23,535 bases of DNA from positions 1 to 23,535 of the forward strand of contig CAYGWJ010000057.1 of NCBI GenBank assembly GCA_964353405.1, written 5' to 3'. Position 1 is the stretch's first letter. Each line of letters opens with the position of its first letter. The notes below the pieces were generated by a model. It saw only the letters and a program-made list of their open reading frames with translations, was not told the origin of the DNA and did not search any database. The stretch is from JBGLNJ01 sp964353405 (GTDB lineage: Bacteria; Chloroflexota; Anaerolineae; Fen-1058). Positions 15,401 through 22,842 of the stretch are shown piece after piece. The position numbers and the translations under genes were made by a program.

Positions 15401-15607
15401 GTCGGCTCCGCCAGGCCAAGCGGTTTGAAGCTCGAATCGTTTGAAGGCGGCATCGAAGCGGCCATCGCGCTGGCGGTGGCGCACTCGCATCGCTATGTAG
15501 AAGCGATCCGCGCGGGCAGATTTGAGCCGCGTGTGCCGCCCGGCGGATGTCCGTCGTATTGCCCGGCGACGATGTGGTGTTGGCGTTTTACAGCGCGTAG
15601 AGCGTAA
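12449..15607 (+). CDS. addB: ATP-dependent helicase/nuclease subunit B (AddB/RexB-like)
   Basis: The protein has 1052 residues, near the usual AddB size. The N-terminus carries SPASTGKTQ (7-15), a P-loop whose first glycine is replaced by Ser, as often happens in AddB's degenerate helicase half. The C-terminal PD-(D/E)xK nuclease reads FIDRVD followed by MDYKTG (D940, K942). Four cysteines that could hold the AddB iron-sulfur staple are present: C792 in GACPMDFW, then C1034, C1038 and C1044 in CPSYCPATMWC. The spacing C-x3-C-x5-C differs by one from the familiar C-x2-C-x5-C. With AddA it resects double-strand breaks for RecA. Two repeat tracts (13201-13235, 13287-13366) and a 10-bp repeat (14608-14627) lie inside the coding region, in phase with translation. 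Confidence 0.9.
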   Translation: MTALLLSPASTGKTQHCVERIHALRAQDRLAPVWVILPNQDHVRAFRRRLAATGAMGVELGTFYQFYAEILARSGRLLARLTEPLQYRLIQNVTLQRPAGYYAPLSDKPGFIAELREFIEEIKRARVQPDLFASAVMGRGERLEELAAIYADYQNWLLKGDDWADAEGQGWLAAIALDEHPNLCRDVRLLIVDGFDEFNPTQLGVLKTLAQRAGETLVTLTGDVSRERPMLRRFIRARDMITHTLGIAPTPLSTIHCPLPTFAHLEAWLFEPAPRKISLRHSEPQSGEESQSRAIETLHREAAQGDIELIEAQNRREEARAALRWLKARAVRDHIALRDMALVARDLGPYRESIQETADEFGIPVHLAGGLPLARNPAIAALLSLFALPVDDWPRRRVIEAWRSPYFDWSSCGMEVDEADALDTVSRNGRVIRALAQWREAFEFAATLAERDQDEPEPAIAPEQAAGLETKFEAFVTRITPPDPATLRDYVTFIEALIGDEPSEDRQFQAADRDGLAVVLRARQNPATRDRDVAALRALKDVLRGLVLAESVFGGGADKKSYPAFLSVLASSIKVASYEIPQDARCDVLPIMPVLRARGLAFRAVAVVGLAEGDFPQSERQDILLTESDRDWLRERGLPIEPRLRGDEATFFYETVTRAGEKLLLCRPYLADDGQAWEPSPYWEHIRQIVDAPVRHIRPEDAPQDVASLQELATIQAVALRVPPSSCSDETLGNSGDLHTLAHGAAVLRARLAEQAAGPFEGDLSALAAEVGARFHADFVWSASRLESYGACPMDFWTGVALGLEPREPIEEGYDVRAFGSMVHAILERVYQRAGDPADVEAVLAALPDAGREVFDSAPRDYGFRPTRLWQHQRAEIEQTIRKTILALAGESPRYAYAPRFYEQAFGFKGQPVLDADGVKLHGFIDRVDVTPDGRLRVMDYKTGSTPITARDLAEGRRLQLPLYALAARDALKLGQVDAGFYWHVGSARPSGLKLESFEGGIEAAIALAVAHSHRYVEAIRAGRFEPRVPPGGCPSYCPATMWCWRFTARRA
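13201..13235. repeat. Heptanucleotide array inside addB (ACTATCC/ACTGCCC)
   Basis: ACTATCC occurs twice (13201-13214) and ACTGCCC twice (13215-13228), followed in phase by ACTTTTG. Translation gives a short Pro/Ser/Thr/His linker (residues about 251-263, LSTIHCPLPTF) that looks unlike the surrounding AddB sequence. Confidence 0.8.
13287..13366. repeat. Dispersed-type palindrome embedded in the addB coding sequence
   Basis: GTCATTCTGAGCC (13287-13299) pairs with GGCTCAGGGTGAC (13354-13366), 11 of 13. Inner arms GAAGAATCTC (13310-13319) and GAGACCCTTC (13334-13343) pair at 8 of 10. The text resembles a foldback that I recall between genes in Chloroflexota. Here it is read through in frame and encodes residues about 280-306, a polar segment. 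Confidence 0.65.
14608..14654. repeat. 10-bp CCGAGTTCC-type repeat in addB
   Basis: CCGAGTTCCA (14608-14617) is followed by CCGAGTTCCT (14618-14627), and an inverted relative GGAAACTCGG lies at 14645-14654. The tract is translated as a linker (about residues 720-736) and its unit matches the repeat at 18271-18290 in addA. Confidence 0.6.
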
Positions 15608-15608
15608 T

Positions 15609-18600
15609 ATGCCATCTATTCTGACCTCACTCACTCTTACACCGGCTCAGCGCAAAGCGGCCACTCTGCGCGATGTGCCGGTCGTCGTCACGGCGGGCGC
15701 GGGATCAGGCAAGACGCGTGCGCTCGTCGGGCGATACCTCAGCCTGTTGGAACATGGCCTGCCCTTGCGTGGCATCATCGCGATCACGTTCACGGACAAA
15801 GCCGCGCGCGAGATGCGGACGCGCATCCGCCAGCAAATCGGCGAGTGGGTGACGATGGCTGCGCCCGCTGCGAGCCAAGAGGAGTGGCAGGCCGCGCTGG
15901 CCGACCTCGACGCGGCGCGCATCGGCACGATCCACAGTCTGTGCGCCGAAATGCTGCGCGCCCACCCGGTCGAGGCGGGACTTGACCCACGCTTTGAGGT
16001 GTTGGAAGAGGGTCTGGCCTCCACGCTCAAGTCGGAAGCGATTCAAGCCACATTGGCCTGGGCGGCGGCAGATTCAGAGGCCGTCGGGCTGTTTGGCTTG
16101 TGGAACGAAAACAGCTTGCGGCAAATCCTGGGCCGGCTGATCGAAAAGCGGCTGGACGCCGGTGCACTTTTGGGCGCCGACTCGCGCGCGGCGTGGCGCC
16201 AGGCATTATCTGTTGCAGTGTCTCGCTTTGCCGACGACGCGAGCGTGATCGGCGCTATCGAAACACTGCGGAATCCATCCACGGTCGCAGCCGGCGGAGA
16301 AAAGCTGGCGGCCCATGTCGCCGCGCTGCTGCAAAACGGGTCGGCGTTCGAATCGGCTCGCGTGGCCGGCGACTGGGACACTGCATTAACTGCACTGTTC
16401 ACGCTGCGCCGGGAGGGAATGGCCGGCAACGTGGGCAAGGCCGGCGCAGCCAAAGATGCCGTCAAGCTGCTGCGCGATGCCTACGACGAGACGCTGAACG
16501 ACTGGCTCGGCGGCGCAAAAAACACCGACGTTCCGCCGCGTTGGTCACTTGACCTCCAGATCGCGGACGCGCTGCCGCTGGTGCGCCGCGTCTTTCATCA
16601 GATGCTCGCCGAATACCGTCGGCTCAAAGACGAGCGGCAGGCGCTCGACTTTGACGACCTCGAAGCAGGCGCGGTTCAATTGCTCACTCTACACGAATCT
16701 GTGCGAAAACGCTGGCAGTCAGACGTCCAGGCTGTCCTCGTAGATGAATTCCAGGACACCAACGAGCGCCAGCGGCAGATCGTCTACGCCATCACCGGCT
16801 TTCGCTCCACGCTCGACTCTTTACGGTCACGCTCGACGCTGTTTGTGGTCGGAGATGCCAAACAGAGCATCTATAGATTTCGGGGCGCAGACGTGACCGT
16901 CTTTGGCCGTGTGCAAGACGATGTGCAAGCATCAGGCGGGCAGTCATTTTCGTTTGATCTCACCTTTCGCGCGCACAAGCCGTTGGTCGAAACAACCAAT
17001 GCGCTCCTGGAGCCGATCTTGGGCGCAGACGATCCAGCCCGACCCTACCGGGTTCCTTTCACGCCGCTCAAGGCGCAGCGCAAGTCGCCACGCGAGGGCA
17101 TCCGCGAGCCGTTCGTCGAGTTTTGCCTGGGCGTGGGCGACGCTCTGCGCGCCGAAGCGGGCCGTTCGATAGCGGCGGCTGCGCTCGCCGCCCGGTTGAT
17201 GCGAATGCGCGACGAAGAGGGCATCGAGTGGGGCGACGTGGCGCTCCTGTTCCGCGCCTCCACCGCCTTTGGCGTCTATGAAGACGCGCTTGAACGCGCG
17301 GGGATTCCGTTCGTCACCGTCGCCGGGCGCGGCTTTTACGACCGCCCCGAAATCCGTGACTTGCTCAACGCGCTCGTCGCCATTTCCGATCTGTCCGACG
17401 ATCTGGCGCTGGCCGGTTTGTTGCGCTCGCCCGCCATCGGCTTGAGCGATGCAACGATTTACCAGTTGCGGTGGGAAGGCGATCAACCGAGGCCACTCTG
17501 GCAAGCCGTCGCAAATTTCAAGCCTCAAATCATAAATATCAAAGAGGATGAGGCAGCGCGAATCGAGCGAGCCAGAGACATTATCACAGATTTGAATCGT
17601 TGGGCGGGACGCGCGACGGTGGCCGAGGTGCTCAAGCGATTTCTCGACGCGACCGGCTACCTGGCCATGTTGCGATGGGTGGACGCGCAGGGCGCAGGCG
17701 CGCGCTTGAGGCGCAACATTGAAAAGCTCTTGACCGACGCGCACACCAGCCAGCTCGTGAGCGTGAGCGATTTCCTCGAATACGTGCGGGCGTTGCGCGA
17801 CGTGGGCGCGCGCGAAAGCGAAGCGCCGGTCGAGGCTGGCGGGGCCGTGCAGTTGATGACGGTTCACAAGGCCAAGGGACTCGAGTTCCCCGTTGTGGTG
17901 ATCGCCGATGCTGCCCACGAGCGGCGCGCCGCAGCCGAGCCGGTCATGCTCGATGCTGACCTGGGCGTTTTGCTGCACACTCGCGACGAGCAAGGCGCGC
18001 GCCCCGTGATGCAGCACCTGGCCGCCCGACGTGAAGACGATCGTGAGGACGCACAAGATCGCCGCTTGTTGTATGTGGCCGCCACGCGCGCCAAAGAAAA
18101 ACTCGTCGTCAGCGGCCATGCCAGCCTCAAACGCGAAGGCACGCTGTCTCTGCGCGGATGGCTGGCGCGGTTGGGCGAGGCAGCCGGTCTGGCGGATGTC
18201 ACCCTCCAAGGTGAAATGGCCGCGCCTCGCACGGTTGATCTGCAATTTGGCGTCTCTTGCACTCTTTATGCGAGTTCCCCCGAGTTCCCCACCGTCGAGC
18301 TGCCTTTGCCGACGACTCACCCTGTCGTGGCAATTGACCTCGTTCCGCCCCTGTCGCCCGTCAAGCTGGAACACGCCGACGAGAAAACGGGTGTGCGAGA
18401 GAGCGAGCCTCCGCCGCGCGTATGGCGTGTTGTGCCGCCAGCCAAACGCCCCACCGGCCCGGCGTGGGTCGTGGGCAAGCTCGTCCACGCAGCGATCCGC
18501 CGCTGGCGTTTTCCCGACGTCCCTGATTTCGAGGTGTTCCTCTATCCACACGCATTGGAAGCCGGGCTGACCGATCAGGTTGAGATTGTCCAGGCCATGC

Positions 18601-18932
18601 GCCAAGCGCGCCATTTGCTGGAACGCTTTCGCGCGCACCCGCTGTGGGCAGAGATGAACGCGGCAGAGCGCTGGCACGAGCTGCCTTACGCCGTGGTCGG
18701 CGACGTGGGCATCATGGACATGCTGTATCGCACTGGGGACGCGACGTGGACGATTGCCGATTTCAAGACCGACGAAATCCGTCACGCGGACCAGGTGGCG
18801 CGTCGAGTGACTGAGGACAAGTACGACGAGCAGTTGCGCCGCTATGCCGACGCGGTTGAGGCACAGTTAAGAGTTCGCCCTCGAACGATGCTGGTGTTCC
18901 TCAACGTGGCGGGTCAAGTGATGGTGGTGTGA
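15609..18932 (+). CDS. addA: ATP-dependent helicase/nuclease subunit A (AddA)
   Basis: The protein has 1107 residues from the ATG at 15609, one base after the addB stop. An upstream in-frame start inside addB is possible but would prepend Arg-rich sequence. All UvrD/AddA helicase motifs are visible: Q-motif LTPAQRKAA, Walker A AGAGSGKT (29-36), ITFTDKAAREM, Walker B VLVDEFQDTN, VVGDAKQSIYRFRGAD, LTFRAHKPL, MTVHKAKGLEFPVVVI and YVAATRAKEKLVVSG. The C-terminus has a PD-(D/E)xK nuclease: GKLVHAAIRRW, an acid in GIMDMLY, then ADFKTD (D1051, K1053) and QLRRYADAV. It supplies the motor and one nuclease of the AddAB complex. Short low-similarity inserts (around 17518-17545 and 18271-18290) carry repeat-like text. 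Confidence 0.93.
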   Translation: MPSILTSLTLTPAQRKAATLRDVPVVVTAGAGSGKTRALVGRYLSLLEHGLPLRGIIAITFTDKAAREMRTRIRQQIGEWVTMAAPAASQEEWQAALADLDAARIGTIHSLCAEMLRAHPVEAGLDPRFEVLEEGLASTLKSEAIQATLAWAAADSEAVGLFGLWNENSLRQILGRLIEKRLDAGALLGADSRAAWRQALSVAVSRFADDASVIGAIETLRNPSTVAAGGEKLAAHVAALLQNGSAFESARVAGDWDTALTALFTLRREGMAGNVGKAGAAKDAVKLLRDAYDETLNDWLGGAKNTDVPPRWSLDLQIADALPLVRRVFHQMLAEYRRLKDERQALDFDDLEAGAVQLLTLHESVRKRWQSDVQAVLVDEFQDTNERQRQIVYAITGFRSTLDSLRSRSTLFVVGDAKQSIYRFRGADVTVFGRVQDDVQASGGQSFSFDLTFRAHKPLVETTNALLEPILGADDPARPYRVPFTPLKAQRKSPREGIREPFVEFCLGVGDALRAEAGRSIAAAALAARLMRMRDEEGIEWGDVALLFRASTAFGVYEDALERAGIPFVTVAGRGFYDRPEIRDLLNALVAISDLSDDLALAGLLRSPAIGLSDATIYQLRWEGDQPRPLWQAVANFKPQIINIKEDEAARIERARDIITDLNRWAGRATVAEVLKRFLDATGYLAMLRWVDAQGAGARLRRNIEKLLTDAHTSQLVSVSDFLEYVRALRDVGARESEAPVEAGGAVQLMTVHKAKGLEFPVVVIADAAHERRAAAEPVMLDADLGVLLHTRDEQGARPVMQHLAARREDDREDAQDRRLLYVAATRAKEKLVVSGHASLKREGTLSLRGWLARLGEAAGLADVTLQGEMAAPRTVDLQFGVSCTLYASSPEFPTVELPLPTTHPVVAIDLVPPLSPVKLEHADEKTGVRESEPPPRVWRVVPPAKRPTGPAWVVGKLVHAAIRRWRFPDVPDFEVFLYPHALEAGLTDQVEIVQAMRQARHLLERFRAHPLWAEMNAAERWHELPYAVVGDVGIMDMLYRTGDATWTIADFKTDEIRHADQVARRVTEDKYDEQLRRYADAVEAQLRVRPRTMLVFLNVAGQVMVV
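18271..18290. repeat. Perfect 10-bp tandem repeat in addA
   Basis: CGAGTTCCCC occurs twice back to back. It encodes part of YASSPEFPTVEL in the linker before the nuclease domain and shares its unit with the addB tract at 14608-14627. Confidence 0.7.
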
Positions 18933-18969
18933 AACAGACCCGCCGTTGACACCCGGATGCATGCCTCTG

Positions 18970-20880
18970 TCATAATATGGCTCGTACCCAAACACGCATC
19001 TCGCCAGGCGCGCGATTGTCCCAGGCATAATACGGTATTGCCGTAATATCTATCGTTTTCGAGGACGGTTCTCTATACCGATACAGCCTGCCCTCCCACC
19101 CGCTTTCATCAACCACGCATCCTCTGCCACGCAATACGCTGACACCGCCCAGCAGATCGTCTTGATGCACCAGTCCATATTCGTTCGATAGGACATGCTT
19201 CGGATCGAGCGCGATCCTGTCCAAAACGATCGTCTCATGGTCAACGCCCTCGAGGCAATATACAATCGGTCCGCGCTGGATCGCCATACGTCCCTGCAAA
19301 TAGCGCACGGCGGGATGAGCCCAAACCGTCTGCAGGGGCATTTCCATCCCATACTCTACAACATCGCCAGGCTGCCACTCGCGCTCGATCGCCAGATACC
19401 CATTTGCCTGGGATTTCAGGTCAGTAACCGGAGCGCCGTTGATGCGCAGGCGCCATCGCTCGCACCAGCCTGGCACGCGGAGGTGCAACGTAAAACTCTG
19501 CAGACCGGCAACGCCAATCTCAAACTTGATGTCGCCGTCCCAGGGATACTTGGTCACCTGGCGAAGGCTCACGTCGCGCCCATCAACTTTTAGTTTGACA
19601 CTCCCCTGTGCATAGAGATGCACCCATACACTCTTTTCCTCCGTGGAGTAAAAGTACTGCCCCACGCTTGCCAGAGTGCGGGCCACGTTCGGAGGGCAGC
19701 AGGGACACTCAAACCAGCTTTGGCGGTGATGGCCTCCGGCGCTTGCTAACGGGTTTTCGTAGAAAAAGTGCGCCCCGTCCAGGGATAGGCTGCTGAGAAA
19801 TCCATTATAGAGCCCACGCTCGATGACATCAGCATATTTGCTGTCGCCCGAGACTTGCAGCAGTCGGTGATTCCACTGGATCAGGCCAATCGTCGCGCAT
19901 GTTTCGGCATAGGCGGTCTCATCCGGCAAATCATAGTCCTGTGTGAAACCTTCATTATGGCGCGATGGCCCAATCCCTCCGGTGAGATACATGCGCTTCG
20001 TAATCAGGTTGTTCCACAAGCGCTCGCACGTTTCCAATAAAGTCGGATCGTCATTCTCGTGGGCCAGATCCGCCGCCGCGCTGAGCAAGTACATCGCCCG
20101 GACCGCATGCCCCACCACTTTGGTTTGCTCGCGAACAGGCACATGAGCCTGGCAGTACTCGAAAGTCTTGGCCCAGAACCGTGCAGGATCATCGCCGCGT
20201 TCCCGCGCTTCGATATCGAAATAATGCGGTTGGTTCCCGCGCTCATCGAGCAAGTACGTCGCCAGCCTCAAATAGCGTGGATTGTTCGTGGCGTGATACA
20301 GCTTGACCAGCGCCAGTTCAATCTCTGGATGCCCGCAATAGCCGCGCTTTTTGCCCGGCTCGCGCCCAAAGGTAGCTTCAATATGATCGGCATAGCGGCA
20401 CACTACATCCAGCAGTTTGCGCTTGCCCGTGGCCCGGTAGTGTGCGACAGCGCCCTCGATCAAGTGACCGGCGCAGTACATCTCGTGCCAATCGCGCAAA
20501 TTCCGCCAGCGCATCTCGGGTTGGGCAACGATGAAATGCGTGTTCAGATAGCCATCGGGTTGCTGCGCGTGGATGATCTTGTCGGCCACCTGGTCAACCA
20601 GCGCCTCCAGGGCAGGCTCGGGGCGGCTGGCCAGTGAATAGCTTGCCGCCTCGATCCACTTGGCCAGATCAGAATCTCCAAAGATCAAGACGATGGGCGA
20701 CGGCACAGGTCGTTGAAAGTTCAAATCGAATGCGCTGATACGGCCCGTGGCTTCACATTGGCGATAGATGTGAGGGATGGTGACCGTCCGGTTCACCTCA
20801 ATGCGAGGCGCCCAAAACGCATCATCAAAGGTGACGTCGGTAAAGGGCACAGGTTCAAGTTGACGCTTGACGGTTGACAT
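18970..20880 (-). CDS. Glycoside hydrolase family 127 (beta-L-arabinofuranosidase, DUF1680)
   Basis: The protein has 636 residues. The ATG at 20880 is preferred because GAGGA precedes it by about 6 nt; ATGs at 20895 and 20892 would add five or four residues. The N-terminal catalytic (alpha/alpha)6 barrel carries the family's key residues. They are the acid/base E310 in NEGFTQDY, the zinc ligands E326 and C328 in AYAETCATIG, and the ECPCCPPN block (391-398), whose C394 matches the nucleophile of HypBA1 and C395 the next zinc ligand. The 16-residue spacing E310-E326 equals that in HypBA1. The rest is the beta-sandwich half. There is no signal peptide, so it is cytoplasmic and acts on imported arabino-oligosaccharides or similar substrates. 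It stands alone, convergent with addA (37-bp gap); no sugar transporter is nearby. Confidence 0.93.
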   Translation of the reverse strand: MSTVKRQLEPVPFTDVTFDDAFWAPRIEVNRTVTIPHIYRQCEATGRISAFDLNFQRPVPSPIVLIFGDSDLAKWIEAASYSLASRPEPALEALVDQVADKIIHAQQPDGYLNTHFIVAQPEMRWRNLRDWHEMYCAGHLIEGAVAHYRATGKRKLLDVVCRYADHIEATFGREPGKKRGYCGHPEIELALVKLYHATNNPRYLRLATYLLDERGNQPHYFDIEARERGDDPARFWAKTFEYCQAHVPVREQTKVVGHAVRAMYLLSAAADLAHENDDPTLLETCERLWNNLITKRMYLTGGIGPSRHNEGFTQDYDLPDETAYAETCATIGLIQWNHRLLQVSGDSKYADVIERGLYNGFLSSLSLDGAHFFYENPLASAGGHHRQSWFECPCCPPNVARTLASVGQYFYSTEEKSVWVHLYAQGSVKLKVDGRDVSLRQVTKYPWDGDIKFEIGVAGLQSFTLHLRVPGWCERWRLRINGAPVTDLKSQANGYLAIEREWQPGDVVEYGMEMPLQTVWAHPAVRYLQGRMAIQRGPIVYCLEGVDHETIVLDRIALDPKHVLSNEYGLVHQDDLLGGVSVLRGRGCVVDESGWEGRLYRYREPSSKTIDITAIPYYAWDNRAPGEMRVWVRAIL

Positions 20881-20955
20881 TGTTTTCCTCATCATATCAC
20901 AAACCTGGCAAAATCGCCGCTTATTGCTGTGCTAAAGGTGGGATGGTTGAGCATG

Positions 20956-20964
20956 TGCTATAAT
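20956..20964 (+). promoter_or_regulatory. Extended -10 promoter for the PHP gene
   Basis: TGCTATAAT is a perfect extended -10 in the 189-bp divergent region between the GH127 and PHP genes. It would give a leader of about 100 nt. No clear -35 hexamer lies 16-18 bp upstream. Confidence 0.5.
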
Positions 20965-21069
20965 CTGGAGACTAGGGCATCGGCAGACGGTCGTCCGAGC
21001 TGGGGTTCATCGTGTTGGCGTTTTATCGAAAGCAGCTATTCGGGGCGCCCGACAGGGGGAGGTTAGAGA

Positions 21070-21735
21070 TTGGAGAGTAGCTGGGTCGTCGAGCTTCACT
21101 CGCACACATCCTATTCGAAGGATTGCCTGGTGACGCCGGCGCAGCTTGTGGCTGCGTGCCGGCGCAAAGGGATTGACCGCGTCGCCATCACCGACCACAA
21201 CGCCATCGAGGGTGCGCTGGCCGCCAAGAAGCTGGCGCCCGACCTGGTGATCGTGGGCGAAGAGATCAAAACCGACTGCGGCGAGATCATATCTTATTTT
21301 CTGAGCGAGCTTGTCCCACCGGGCCTGGCGGTGCGTGATGCGATTGCGCGTGTGCGGGAGCAGGGCGGCGTCGTCGGCGTGAGCCATCCCTGCGACCGCT
21401 ATCGCCGCGAGGCGATGGGAGCCGACCGGCTGCTGCCCATCGTTGACCTGGTGGAGGCGCTCGAAGTGTTCAACGCGCGCTGCCTCCAGTCTGCCGACAA
21501 CGACTGTGCGCGCGACATGGCACTCAAGCACGGCAAGTTGATGTTCGCCGGCAGTGACGCACACACGACGACCGAGTTGGGGCAGGCCACGCTGCGAATG
21601 CCGCCGTTCGATTCGCCCGAGTCGTTCCGGGCCAGCCTGGCGCAAGCAGAGATCCATGCGCGGCTCAGCTCGCCGCTCGTGCATTTTGCTTCGACTTATG
21701 CTAAACTGGTCAAACAGGTCGCAGGTCGCAGGTAA
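21070..21735 (+). CDS. PHP-domain metal-dependent phosphoesterase
   Basis: The protein has 221 residues. TTG at 21070 is the start, 7 nt after GGGGGAGG. Metal ligands of the PHP fold are in order: H10-x-H12 (ELHSHTSYS), D42-H43 (ITDHNAIEG), E64/E65 (VGEEI), H106 (GVSHPCDR) and D163-x-H165 (GSDAHT). Such TrpH/YciV-like enzymes hydrolyse phosphoesters, for example nucleotide 3',5'-bisphosphates or 5' ends of short RNA. The true substrate cannot be told. The last residues (VKQVAGRR) come from a heptad repeat that begins at 21715, so the C-terminus may have been extended by repeat insertion. The PrsW gene follows after 54 bp. Confidence 0.88.
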   Translation: MESSWVVELHSHTSYSKDCLVTPAQLVAACRRKGIDRVAITDHNAIEGALAAKKLAPDLVIVGEEIKTDCGEIISYFLSELVPPGLAVRDAIARVREQGGVVGVSHPCDRYRREAMGADRLLPIVDLVEALEVFNARCLQSADNDCARDMALKHGKLMFAGSDAHTTTELGQATLRMPPFDSPESFRASLAQAEIHARLSSPLVHFASTYAKLVKQVAGRR

Positions 21736-21770
21736 CCGATCGCATAACGTTTTACGTTTCACACATCACT
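21715..21770. repeat. Heptanucleotide array across the end of the PHP gene
   Basis: Eight 7-bp units lie in phase: CAGGTCG twice (21715-21728), CAGGTAA, CCGATCG, CATAACG, TTTTACG, TTTCACA and CATCACT. The first three units encode the C-terminal residues and supply the stop codon (TAA 21733-21735) of the PHP gene; the remainder is intergenic. Confidence 0.7.
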
Positions 21771-21789
21771 CCAACTTTAGCCCAACGCC

Positions 21790-22791
21790 ATGACCCTGTT
21801 GAATGTCCTCATCGCCATCACCGCCGGCATCGCGCCGATGATGGTCTACGCCCTCATCGTGTGGTGGTTCGACCGCTACGAAAAAGAGCCGTGGCCGCTG
21901 ATCATCGGCGTGTTTGTGTGGGGCGCGGCGCCGTCCATCCTCCTGGCGCTCATCGCCGAGCTGCTGCTGGACATCCCGCTTCACTCCCTCGTCGGGCCAG
22001 GGCTCACCTATAACCTGCTCGGTTCTTCCTTGATTGCGCCGTTGGTCGAAGAGTTCTTTAAAGGTCTGGCCGTGCTGGCAGTGTTTCTCCTCTTTTACCG
22101 CCAATTCGACGGCGTGCTCGACGGCATCGTGTATGGCTCCATCGTCGGCTTTGGGTTTGCTGCCGTCGAGAACGTGCTATACTTGCTCTCGTCGCTGAAC
22201 AAGGGCGGCGCGGGCGCCATGTTCGTCGTCATCTTTTTGCGCGCGTTCCTGTTCGGCCTGAACCACGCGCTCTTTACCAGTCTCACGGGCATCGGCTTTG
22301 CCGTAGCGCGCACCTCGCGCAGTTGGCCTGTCAGGTTGGCCGCGCCCGTGGTGGGCCTGGCGCTGGCCGTGGCCGCGCACGCGCTTCACAACGCCGGAGC
22401 GACGTTTGCTTCGGTCACATGGCTGGGACTGCTGTTCAGCGCGGTCTCGGATGGGATCGGCGTGGTCATCCTCCTGGCGATCATCTTGCTGGCGACCCTT
22501 CAGGAACGAGGCTGGATCGTCCAGTACCTGGCCGATGAAGTGACCAGCGGCCTCATCACGCCGGGCCAGTACCACGTGGCCTGCTCTTATCTGGAGCGCG
22601 TGGGACAGCGGACGAATGCGCTGTTGAGGGGAGACGTGAACCGGTTCTTTCGGCTGGGCAGGTTCTATCAGATGATGACGCTGCTGGCATTCAGGAAATA
22701 TCAGCTTGCGTCATTCGGGGATGAAGGCGGCAATCGCGCTGAAGTGGATCGTTGGCGGCGCCAGGTGGCCGCGATGCAGCCAAGACTGTGA
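21790..22791 (+). CDS. PrsW-family intramembrane metalloprotease
   Basis: The protein has 333 residues and is strongly hydrophobic, with about eight membrane segments up to residue 240 and a soluble tail. The family motifs are all seen: FDRYEKEPWPLI after the first segment, VEEFFKG (E87, E88, K91), DGIVYGSIVGFGFAAVEN (E127) and the His in GLNHALF (H159). Glutamates and histidine of this kind form the metal site in CPBP/PrsW proteases. In Bacillus PrsW cuts anti-sigma factor RsiW; here no anti-sigma gene is near. The start is the ATG at 21790; no clear ribosome site precedes it. It is in the same orientation as the PHP gene and possibly co-transcribed. Confidence 0.9.
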   Translation: MTLLNVLIAITAGIAPMMVYALIVWWFDRYEKEPWPLIIGVFVWGAAPSILLALIAELLLDIPLHSLVGPGLTYNLLGSSLIAPLVEEFFKGLAVLAVFLLFYRQFDGVLDGIVYGSIVGFGFAAVENVLYLLSSLNKGGAGAMFVVIFLRAFLFGLNHALFTSLTGIGFAVARTSRSWPVRLAAPVVGLALAVAAHALHNAGATFASVTWLGLLFSAVSDGIGVVILLAIILLATLQERGWIVQYLADEVTSGLITPGQYHVACSYLERVGQRTNALLRGDVNRFFRLGRFYQMMTLLAFRKYQLASFGDEGGNRAEVDRWRRQVAAMQPRL

Positions 22792-22798
22792 ACGTGCC

Positions 22799-22833
22799 GC
22801 AGCACGCAGCACGCAAGACGTAACCCGTTACGG
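22799..22833. repeat. Heptanucleotide array (GCAGCAC type)
   Basis: GCAGCAC twice (22799-22812), GCAAGAC, then degenerate GTAACCC and GTTACGG, all in a 7-bp phase. The last part forms the palindrome CGTAAC-CC-GTTACG (22819-22832), directly before the ribosome site of the next gene. Confidence 0.7.
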
Positions 22834-22842
22834 AGGTCATTC

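Noticed and set aside
16944..18785. 613-codon open frame on the minus strand, antisense to addA
   Set aside because: Its protein is rich in Arg/His/Gln with no recognisable domain, while the plus strand encodes all AddA motifs. It is a GC-driven shadow.
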